From positions 1 to 6,270 of the forward strand of contig JABSPN010000190.1 in the NCBI GenBank assembly GCA_013214425.1: 6,270 nucleotides of DNA, given 5' to 3'. The DNA is from Flavobacteriaceae bacterium. GTDB taxonomy: Bacteria > Bacteroidota > Bacteroidia > Flavobacteriales > Flavobacteriaceae. Shown here in pieces: positions 1-4,979 of this stretch (position 1 is the first letter of the stretch; every line of letters starts with the position of its first letter). Position numbers and translations under genes: made by a program. The notes beneath the pieces were generated by a model, which was given only the letters and a program-made list of their open reading frames with translations, made no database searches and was not told the DNA's origin.

Positions 1-150
1 CTTCTTTATCCATTCATTGATAGTTGTTGGTGCAATACCGTAAGCTTTACCTAGTTGATACTTATTTAGTTTTCCTGTGGTAAGTTCGGCTAAAATTTTG
101 AGTTTAAACGATTCAGAATACCGTCTAATTAATTTGTCATTTTTATACAT
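1..150 (-). CDS. IS3-family transposase OrfA, N-terminal part (runs off the left edge)
   Basis: About 50 codons are visible from the ATG at 150 leftwards, beginning MYKNDKLIRRYSESFKLKIL and containing AYGIAPTTINEWIKK. This is the helix-turn-helix head of the Transposase_8/OrfA protein of IS3-type elements, which binds the IS ends and is normally joined to the DDE-containing OrfB by programmed frameshifting. OrfB and the rest of OrfA lie outside the window. The start fits the usual N-terminus of this family as I know it (MYKND...). Oddly, no recognisable IS left end precedes the start: the bases up to and including the ATG (148-176) match a cassette-boundary repeat copied at 1239-1267. The element may begin at about the start codon, or it was joined to the array there. 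Family assignment is confident; the state of the rest of the element is unknown. Confidence 0.88.
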   Translation of the reverse strand, partial: MYKNDKLIRRYSESFKLKILAELTTGKLNKYQLGKAYGIAPTTINEWIKK

Positions 151-176
151 TTTATACAAACCGTAGGGCTTAGTAT
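148..176 (-). repeat. Truncated attC-like half-site after the LRR gene
   Basis: In gene sense this reads ATACTAAGCCCTACGG followed by TTTGTATAAAATG. It matches 25 of 29 bases of the + strand at 1239-1267, the other end of the same gene unit, in inverted orientation. It overlaps the stop codon of the LRR gene (170-172) on one side and the start codon of the IS3 OrfA (148-150) on the other. Only one arm is present; past the ATG the sequence is transposase. The core AAC has become TAC, so the site is decayed as well as cut. It marks the left limit of the visible array. Confidence 0.6.
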
Positions 177-1240
177 TTATGTTTTAATCCTGTTTCCTTT
201 TTTATCTCTTCCCATTTTTCTTTGTCAAACTTCTTTGAATTTTTAAAGTTCTCTTTTGTTTCTTCATCAGTCATTAATGAAAAATCTACATCATCACTTT
301 TTAAATAGAAATGAGCGGTTTCAATATTTTCAAATTCTCTCAAATCATCTAGCAGTTCATTCGAGTACGGACTCTGAATAGAGAGGTGTTTTAAATTTTT
401 CATTGTCTTTAAACAGTCTGGAAATCTTTGAATTTCTCCACCAATTCTTAATTCTTTCAGATTTTCACAATCACAAATTGATTTAGGTATTTCGGCTATG
501 TTGTTATCTAAAAGGTTAAGGACTTCAAGACTTTCCAATTTATTTAGACCGTCTGGTATTGTCGAAATTTGTTGTCCATTTAGGTCAATTATCTTGACGT
601 TTGGCAATTCCATTATTTCCAAAGGGAAACTCGTTATTCTAGTCTGATATGGGTTGATTTTAATTATTTCTGCTGACTCAGAATTCTTTAAGGCTCTATT
701 GATTGAATTAAATTCACCTGTCGTTTCTAGTTCTTTGGTTCTTTGAAGGTCTTTGTTTGCATAAAGGACATTGATAAATATTAAAGGCAGTATCAAAGAT
801 GCAAATACCGATGGAACTATATATTTCACGTTATTTCCCGAAACCTTATTTCTTCTAGCCTTTTTTACAATTATGAATGAAATAATGATGAACGAAATAA
901 TTAAAATTCCCACAATTGGAAAGCCAATGCTATTTAAGATTTCACTTTCAACACCAAAAGTGTGACCTAAAACAGAATAGCTTCTTGAGTCGTCAAAATC
1001 AGACTGGAACAAGAAGATTCCAAGAAATGAGAGATGAGATAAAATGATTAGCAATGAACTCTTGTTTTCGTTTTTCGCTAGGTAGTTCATAGAATAGAAT
1101 TGAACTATTAAATGACTTATTCCAAATAGCAAAGCACTTCCTATTCCAAGAAAGAAAAGCCAACCCAAAATAGAAAGTCTTGCACCGATTCCAATCGATA
1201 CAACTAATGTCAATAATATGGCTTGTGTCGTTTTATTCAT
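170..1240 (-). CDS. Multi-pass membrane protein with C-terminal leucine-rich repeats, function unknown
   Basis: 356 residues. The N-terminal half is hydrophobic, with probable membrane helices at about 8-30, 32-50, 61-78, 105-126 and 139-159. A charged linker follows, then leucine-rich repeats of about 23 residues from about 190 to 290, with the spacing LxxLxxLxLxxNxIxxIP best seen at 212-257 (DLNGQQISTIP, NLLDNNIAEIP). The tail (about 315-356) is Lys/Glu-rich. LRR domains usually bind proteins; here the repeats would be tethered to the inner membrane, and their side cannot be fixed by eye. The ATG lies 11 bases inside the predicted cassette start at 1251, so no promoter fits within the unit and transcription must come from outside. 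The stop overlaps the decayed boundary repeat at 148-176. I do not recognise a named family for the full protein. Confidence 0.85.
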   Translation of the reverse strand: MNKTTQAILLTLVVSIGIGARLSILGWLFFLGIGSALLFGISHLIVQFYSMNYLAKNENKSSLLIILSHLSFLGIFLFQSDFDDSRSYSVLGHTFGVESEILNSIGFPIVGILIISFIIISFIIVKKARRNKVSGNNVKYIVPSVFASLILPLIFINVLYANKDLQRTKELETTGEFNSINRALKNSESAEIIKINPYQTRITSFPLEIMELPNVKIIDLNGQQISTIPDGLNKLESLEVLNLLDNNIAEIPKSICDCENLKELRIGGEIQRFPDCLKTMKNLKHLSIQSPYSNELLDDLREFENIETAHFYLKSDDVDFSLMTDEETKENFKNSKKFDKEKWEEIKKETGLKHKY

Positions 1241-1245
1241 ATTAA

Positions 1246-1301
1246 GACCAACGGTTTGTGTAAAATGCGTTTTAATGCATTTTTACATAGTGTTGTAGCT
1301 C
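1246..1301 (-). repeat. attC-like palindrome between the LRR gene and the secreted repeat protein
   Basis: On the + strand: CCAACG at 1248-1253, a bubble, arm 1259-1271 (TGTAAAATGCGTT), loop TT, arm 1274-1287 (AATGCATTTTTACA), then GTGTTGT at 1290-1296. The arms pair with one extrahelical T and one G.T wobble (1269/1276), which is possible only on the + strand. CAAC and GTTG close the base across an uneven bubble, resembling the R-box, central-spacer and L-box layout of attC. In gene sense it follows the 1312-2316 gene. Its R''-like side (GAGCTACAAC in sense) is the inverted copy of the far end of that gene's unit at 2335-2344. The predicted crossover is G^TT at 1252/1251. Confidence 0.65.
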
Positions 1302-1311
1302 GTTTAATTTA

Positions 1312-2316
1312 TCAATCGCTCATTTCTTCAATTTCAGGTATTAATAACCTATCTATTGGAATCCAACTGGGATTAACTATTACATAATCTCCATTACAGT
1401 ATAGGTGAGATTCAATTTCTCCTTTATCAACATCTTTTGCATCAATTGATTTTAATATTCCTGAAATTTCAATAGGCCTAAAGTGATTACTGGTTGTCCA
1501 GCCTGGCATTTGATTCATGTTTTCTACAAACAAGTCAGTTCCACGATAATGAAACCACCATTGACCATTCGTACTTCTAGCTTGTCCTCTTAACTTGACT
1601 GTATCGTTAAGCATATCTTCAAGGTGTCGAAATCTTGGTTCTGTATTTTCAACATAATAGGAGATTTTATTTTCTGATTTTTTGACTAAACCGTAAACCT
1701 CTACTTGTTTACCCAAATCATCTTTTTTCCATTTTTGTCCTCCTATTAACTCAAGTTTCCAATTTTGTCCAATTATATGTGGGATATTATTTATGTTTTT
1801 GGCAACACCTAAAATAAGAGCCTCTCGGTCTAAGAAGTCTGATGGATTTATTGAAATACCTTCAATTATTTCTCCAGAAATAACTACCAGTTCGTTTTTA
1901 AAATAAAAACCAGATGTTTGAATCAAAACATTAGCTTCTTTATATGCTTCATGCGGTATTCCAACATATTTGCCCGTTTCGTAAACTCTGAATCTATATG
2001 TTTTACCAGTTTTAATTTCAGGTAATGAACCTTCTCCGAAATTACCCCAATATGGTCTAATTGGTATTTCAATTAATTTTTGATTTGAAAAGTCATTTAT
2101 CGTTTGAATTAAAAGGTTCGGTCCACCTTCGTATCCTTTATAAGGCCCTTCAATTATTTTTCCTTCTACTGTAACAGTAGCGCCAAGTTTAACTCCTAAT
2201 TCACCAACAATTTCAAAACGTTTCTGAGTATCTGTAATTGAGATAGGTTTTATGGTATCTTGAGGGTATACGATATTAGAAATTAGTAGTAGGAAGCAAA
2301 TTGATATTTTATACAT
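1312..2316 (-). CDS. Secreted or periplasmic protein with repeated beta-rich (OB-like) modules, function unknown
   Basis: 334 residues. Residues 1-19 are a signal peptide (MYKISICFLLLISNIVYPQ), so the product leaves the cytoplasm. The remainder has no membrane segment and repeats a beta-strand pattern of the type VxVxGxI: about 47-58 (TVTVEGKIIEG), 143-153 (LVVISGEIIEG), 202-212 (GKQVEVYGLVK), 238-245 (DTVKLRGQ) and 281-290 (PIEISGILKS). Such GxV/GxI strands followed by short hairpins recall OB-fold or similar small barrels, but this is a reading of the pattern and not a family match. Trp and Tyr are abundant at 249-273. The ATG is 27 bases inside its cassette start (2343), so external transcription is expected. 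No catalytic motif is visible. Confidence 0.85.
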   Translation of the reverse strand: MYKISICFLLLISNIVYPQDTIKPISITDTQKRFEIVGELGVKLGATVTVEGKIIEGPYKGYEGGPNLLIQTINDFSNQKLIEIPIRPYWGNFGEGSLPEIKTGKTYRFRVYETGKYVGIPHEAYKEANVLIQTSGFYFKNELVVISGEIIEGISINPSDFLDREALILGVAKNINNIPHIIGQNWKLELIGGQKWKKDDLGKQVEVYGLVKKSENKISYYVENTEPRFRHLEDMLNDTVKLRGQARSTNGQWWFHYRGTDLFVENMNQMPGWTTSNHFRPIEISGILKSIDAKDVDKGEIESHLYCNGDYVIVNPSWIPIDRLLIPEIEEMSD

Positions 2317-2334
2317 AATTCTTTATTTAATAAT

Positions 2335-2471
2335 GAGCTACAACGTTTAGGCTATGGTTAGTAAGGGAATTAAAAGTAATGAATTTCCGATTAAGCACTT
2401 AGCCAAAACAAAGAACAGGACTTTCATTTAATCTATATATGCGATATTGGCTATACACCCTGTTGGCACAC
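2335..2471 (-). repeat. Long composite attC-like site
   Basis: On the + strand it begins with ACAACG (2340-2345) and ends with CCTGTTGGCA (2459-2468), giving the same CAACG...TGTTG ends as the shorter sites but about 125 bases long. Inside are GGCTA at 2351-2355 opposite TAGCC at 2400-2404, with GGGAATT (2374-2380) opposite AATTTCC (2392-2398), and a second GGCTAT at 2449-2454. It therefore looks like two overlapping imperfect hairpins and not one clean stem. In gene sense it closes the four-gene unit. Its outer right flank (2462-2471) matches the other end of that unit (3659-3668) in inverted form at 9 of 10 bases, and its outer left flank (2335-2344) matches 1292-1301 at 10 of 10. Confidence 0.55.
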
Positions 2472-2517
2472 GTTTGTTATTTTTCCATTTTAACTCTTTA
2501 AAAGTCAGCCGAATTAT

Positions 2518-2649
2518 TCAATTCAGCTTCATTTTTTCTAAGTCGGTTTTATTGTTTTCAACCATTATGAATACAAAGTCCCAAATATCCCGAGTAATGG
2601 CTATGCGTCCATTTGCTGATTTTACATTTATCCATATTTCGTCAATCAT
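2518..2649 (-). CDS. Small hypothetical protein, 43 aa
   Basis: An ATG at 2649 opens a 43-codon frame ending at TGA 2518-2520, with MIDEIWINVKSANGRI near the start and ITRDIWDFVFIMVENNK after it. The composition is protein-like (alternating charged and hydrophobic residues, two Trp). It lies on the same strand, 38 bases after the 113-aa gene, as the last frame of the four-gene unit. A TAG precedes the ATG in frame, so it cannot extend upstream. It could be a true small gene or the remains of a larger one. No homology is recognised. The + strand frame over the same bases is its antisense shadow. Confidence 0.4.
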   Translation of the reverse strand: MIDEIWINVKSANGRIAITRDIWDFVFIMVENNKTDLEKMKLN

Positions 2650-2687
2650 CTAATTAGTGCCGTAAGAGTCAAATCCGAGTCGGTCAA

Positions 2688-3029
2688 TTACCATTCATCA
2701 ACAGCAGGGGTATAGCTGTAATCTGGAAACTGGGTCTGAAGTTCAGCAACCATTAGTTTGGCGTCTTCTAGTTCCAGTTCGGTGATGAAAACGAGGAGGT
2801 CGGCATCTTCTTCTTCATCTTCGCCGCCAAAGTAGTGCTCGCTGAGTTGGAGGTACAAGGTACCGTCTTCATTGAGGTCGAAATCAGAAAGGTAGGGCTC
2901 GCCAATGGCGTTGTCCATTTCGTTGGTAGTAATATACTCTTTCAGGGAGGTGGACAAAGAGGCTGCTTCGCCGGCATCAATGGGCCTGTTGGGATTGGTA
3001 ACTGATATGGTGGTTCCGAAATCGCTCAT
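2688..3029 (-). CDS. Small acidic cytoplasmic protein of unknown function, high-G+C insert
   Basis: 113 residues, strongly acidic (for example GGEDEEEDADLLVF at 68-81), with no signal peptide or membrane segment. A central beta-like stretch (about 47-66, SDFDLNEDGTLYLQLSEHYF) is followed by a likely amphipathic helix (about 83-100) and the end TPAVDEW. The start is 3 bases after the stop of the 154-aa gene, so the two are almost certainly translated together. G+C is about 50% over 2701-3000 (149 of 300 by hand count), against about 30-37% in most neighbours, with codon choice to match. This suggests a different recent source from the flanking cassettes. Small acidic proteins paired with a second small gene are often immunity or inhibitor proteins, but nothing in the sequence proves that here. 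Confidence 0.8.
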   Translation of the reverse strand: MSDFGTTISVTNPNRPIDAGEAASLSTSLKEYITTNEMDNAIGEPYLSDFDLNEDGTLYLQLSEHYFGGEDEEEDADLLVFITELELEDAKLMVAELQTQFPDYSYTPAVDEW

Positions 3030-3032
3030 GGT

Positions 3033-3497
3033 TTATTGGTAATTGCGTACGGGGGTTAGTTTATATTCAGGATGATTAGCGTGATAGTTATGCCAACGCC
3101 TGAACATAGCTACAATTCGTTCATCCAATTGCTCAGATTCAATGAAATAAAGCCAATCAAATGGAGTGAATGGAATCCAGATAAACCCTTTACCTCTGTA
3201 TTCGACGATTTGTGGCAACCCAAAATCATCATGCGATTTATCGGAATTCATTTGCCATTTGCCACCGAAATGCCACAAAAAAGCCGTGCCAAAGTAAGCT
3301 CCACAAGTATCATTCAGTTCTTTGCTGTTCATGTTGATATGTGCAGGTTCTTCGAAATGTTTTTCAAAAAACTGTTGAACAAGGTCTATTTCCTTATTGG
3401 AGTATTGAAAAATATCGAGCTTCAAATGTTTTTTAAGCCCATCCATTAATTCCTCTCTGGAATCCATAAACTCGGTATATACATCTTTAATGATCAT
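3033..3497 (-). CDS. Hypothetical cytoplasmic protein with GAYFG...GGKW motif (possible immunity-type protein)
   Basis: 154 residues with no signal peptide. The N-terminus (1-55) is helical and charged. Residues 66-81 read GAYFGTAFLWHFGGKW, followed by an aromatic beta-rich part (EYRGKGFIWIPFTPFDWLYF, 99-118) and a helix (MFRRWHNYH). The pattern GxYxG...GGxW recalls small domains of the DUF3806 kind and several polymorphic-toxin immunity families that pair such a motif with a Pro/Trp-rich strand; this is resemblance only. ATG 3497 is 6 bases after the stop of the 48-codon frame, and the stop is 3 bases before the next ATG, so the unit reads as a tight operon. No toxin gene with a recognisable catalytic site is seen beside it. 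Confidence 0.82.
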   Translation of the reverse strand: MIIKDVYTEFMDSREELMDGLKKHLKLDIFQYSNKEIDLVQQFFEKHFEEPAHINMNSKELNDTCGAYFGTAFLWHFGGKWQMNSDKSHDDFGLPQIVEYRGKGFIWIPFTPFDWLYFIESEQLDERIVAMFRRWHNYHANHPEYKLTPVRNYQ

Positions 3498-3503
3498 AAC
3501 AGC

Positions 3504-3650
3504 TTATTTGACGTGAACTATGAATTGGAATTTATCGCTTGCAATTTCCAATTCCTTTAACTCCCTTGCAACTAATATAAGAAAGTTTTCATCAACCGAA
3601 TAACTGTCAGTCGACTTTTTCTTTTTCAATCCAAGTTTTTCCCTAATCAC
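3504..3650 (-). CDS. Small hypothetical protein, 48 aa, GTG start, or C-terminal gene remnant
   Basis: The frame opens with GTG at 3650 directly after an in-frame TAA and AAA codon, and ends with TAA at 3504-3506. It encodes (M)IREKLGLKKKKSTDSYSV, then DENFLILVARELKELE and a last strand FQFIVHVK. It contains no ATG. It stands first in the four-gene unit, 17 bases inside the predicted cassette boundary (3667), and ends 6 bases before the 154-aa gene, so translational coupling is plausible. The sequence looks like genuine protein, but the missing ATG and the position right at the boundary make a truncated C-terminal fragment equally possible. No family is recognised. Confidence 0.4.
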   Translation of the reverse strand: MIREKLGLKKKKSTDSYSVDENFLILVARELKELEIASDKFQFIVHVK

Positions 3651-3658
3651 TTTTTAAT

Positions 3659-3732
3659 GTCTGCCAACGGTTGGTGTATGGTGCGTATGCATCCTGGAGG
3701 GTGCATATGCATTATACATAGTGTTGTTAAAT
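3659..3732 (-). repeat. attC-like palindrome, the best-preserved copy
   Basis: On the + strand: CCAACG at 3664-3669, arm 3675-3694, loop TGGA (3695-3698), arm 3699-3718, then GTGTTGT at 3721-3727. The arms form 20 uninterrupted base pairs if G.T wobbles are allowed (16 Watson-Crick and 4 G.T, at 3680/3713, 3681/3712, 3685/3708 and 3692/3701). On the - strand the same four positions would be A.C mismatches, so only the + strand folds well. CAAC/GTTG pair at the base across an uneven bubble. In gene sense it follows the metallopeptidase-like gene, and the predicted G^TT boundary is 3668/3667. No T-run follows the stem in gene sense, so it is not a standard terminator. Confidence 0.68.
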
Positions 3733-3740
3733 CGTTTTTT

Positions 3741-4400
3741 TTATTCAATTTCGTTTCTAATTTCATTCCCCCAGTAATAGGCAAAATTATCAGCATAGTT
3801 TTCTGCTCTTTGTTTTTTATAACTCGAACTCCAATACCTCTTATAAACACTATCCACTTGATGCCCAATTTCATGAAGAAGTAAACCTTCTAAATAATAT
3901 CTCTTAATTTTTTCTTCTGTCCATTTTAAAATCCAATTTCCATTCGAGTGGATTAATTCAGGCTCGTATGCCGAATACCATTTCAATGTTTTATTAGATG
4001 GTTTTTTATTTCCAAATTCCATTTTTAAATCAGTCGGAAATGGATATAATACAATTAAATTCACTCCGCTACCACAAATGAAACATCCTTGGAAACTCCC
4101 TTCTTTTTCATACTCCTTATTGGTCATTTTTCTTAACCATATATGAGTAAGGTTTTCGGTATGTTCCGAAGGTAGTTTATTTAGAAATTCTTTTATTTCG
4201 TCAACTGTTACCGGGAAATATAAATCCCTTGAGGACTTATCCACTATAAAAATTGGTGTTTCTTCGTTTTCACTTGGTGCCGAAAAGTTATGTTGTCGTT
4301 TGAAAATGTTATCAGCAAGTTTTGGTCTTTTTCTTCCACCTTTAACGTCTCCGAATTTTCGGCTTTTTTTCCATGCAGTTTCTTTTCGGGTCTGTTTCAT
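3741..4400 (-). CDS. HEIGH-motif zinc metallopeptidase-like protein
   Basis: 219 residues. A zincin signature LLLHEIGH lies at 173-180: His176 and His180 would bind zinc and Glu177 would be the catalytic base. The sequence RAENYADNFAYYW at 198-210 supplies a probable third ligand (Glu200) in the E..AD.FA pattern seen in ImmA/IrrE-like and related gluzincin-type peptidases. The first 40 residues are strongly basic (KKSRKFGD, GGRKRPK), there is no signal peptide, and C106/C109 form a CxxC of unknown role. The protein is therefore probably cytoplasmic, although an anionic-surface or nucleic-acid-binding head is possible. The substrate is unknown. Its attC-like site follows at 3659-3732, but the matching left-hand motif (ATTTAACAAC on the + strand) is missing upstream of the ATG, so the 5' end of this unit has been altered. 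Confidence 0.85.
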   Translation of the reverse strand: MKQTRKETAWKKSRKFGDVKGGRKRPKLADNIFKRQHNFSAPSENEETPIFIVDKSSRDLYFPVTVDEIKEFLNKLPSEHTENLTHIWLRKMTNKEYEKEGSFQGCFICGSGVNLIVLYPFPTDLKMEFGNKKPSNKTLKWYSAYEPELIHSNGNWILKWTEEKIKRYYLEGLLLHEIGHQVDSVYKRYWSSSYKKQRAENYADNFAYYWGNEIRNEIE

Positions 4401-4439
4401 TTGGTTTCTATTCTAATGTTTTACATGTTGTTGGGTTTA
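4401..4439 (-). repeat. Degenerate attC-like site
   Basis: On the + strand AATGTTTTACATGTTGTTGG (4415-4434) matches the right arm of the site at 1274-1298 (AATGCATTTTTACATAGTGTTG) apart from short gaps. The left side keeps only TTGGTTTCTATTCT, faintly like the GGTTTGTGT bubble of other copies, and has lost the opposing arm and the CCAACG end. The right flank GTTGGGTTTA (4430-4439) is an exact inverted copy of TAAACCCAAC (5930-5939), tying this site to the two-gene unit to its right. The stop of that unit's last gene begins two bases later. The missing arm abuts the start codon of the metallopeptidase-like gene. Confidence 0.5.
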
Positions 4440-4440
4440 G

Positions 4441-4965
4441 TTATTCTTCCAATTTCAATTTTGACCAACTATTCCATTTGTTTTCAAAGTCCATATGCGT
4501 TAGTCCTAACAATTTAGCAATTCTGAATGAGGAGAGAGGAGTCATTGCTTTGCATACTTGTCTATTATCATAGCCATTTAATGATTCTTTGCAATTAAAC
4601 TTGTCTGCACTTACATCATCCAAAATAAAATTATAATCATATCCATCCACAGCAATATTGCCAAGACAGAGATTAGACTTATCTGTACTAAACACAATAG
4701 TAGTTGTATCCTCCTTAGTAACAAGAACTATATAAGAAGTTGGAATTACCGATTCGCCAGCCAAATTATACATCTCGGCAATTGTATCATATCGAATAAC
4801 TATTTTTGAACCATAAGGGACATATGCGTTTAGAGAACTAAATTCAGTCGTGTCTATTTTATTACCTTGAGAATCCAATAGGTTAAACCACAGGTCAAAT
4901 TCCCATGATGGCTGAGCATAGCAGTTTCCATAAAGCAAAAAGATTATGATTAATATTTTTTTCAT
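4441..4965 (-). CDS. Small secreted protein of unknown function
   Basis: 174 residues. Residues 1-17 are a signal peptide (MKKILIIIFLLYGNCYA), with cleavage expected after Ala17 before QPSWEF. The Cys at 15 is not in a lipobox context, so a soluble exported product is likely. The mature part starts with a beta-rich domain (about 20-95, including VPYGSKIVIRYDTI and SYIVLVTKEDTTTIVF) and has Cys100, Cys125 and Cys138, which could form disulphides. The end is helical (LSSFRIAKLLGL, then FENKWNSWSKL). It follows the 312-aa secreted gene by 14 bases with no repeat between them, so the two share one cassette and probably one message. No family is recognised. Confidence 0.82.
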   Translation of the reverse strand: MKKILIIIFLLYGNCYAQPSWEFDLWFNLLDSQGNKIDTTEFSSLNAYVPYGSKIVIRYDTIAEMYNLAGESVIPTSYIVLVTKEDTTTIVFSTDKSNLCLGNIAVDGYDYNFILDDVSADKFNCKESLNGYDNRQVCKAMTPLSSFRIAKLLGLTHMDFENKWNSWSKLKLEE

Positions 4966-4979
4966 GTTACGTAAAGTAA

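Noticed and set aside
2347..2427. A 26-codon hydrophobic frame on the - strand (MKVLFFVLAKC...) inside the long palindromic site.
   Set aside because: It overlaps both arms of a repeat whose structure explains the bases, and AT-rich palindromes easily give short hydrophobic frames by chance. Nothing supports translation.
2447..2653. A 68-codon + strand frame (MAIHPVGTR...).
   Set aside because: It is antisense to the more convincing 43-codon frame at 2518-2649, starts inside the repeat, and has shadow-like composition.
3072..3449. A 125-codon + strand frame.
   Set aside because: It is fully antisense to the 154-aa gene, which has a better protein pattern, tight operon spacing and the array's strand.
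3664..3727. A strong hairpin that might be a transcription terminator.
   Set aside because: In gene sense no T-run follows the stem, the better-folding strand is the non-message strand, and the same palindrome recurs with conserved ends between other units.
4441..4965. A lipoprotein call for the 174-aa secreted protein from the Cys at position 15.
   Set aside because: The residues before it (LYGN) do not form a lipobox, and a signal peptidase I site after CYA fits better.
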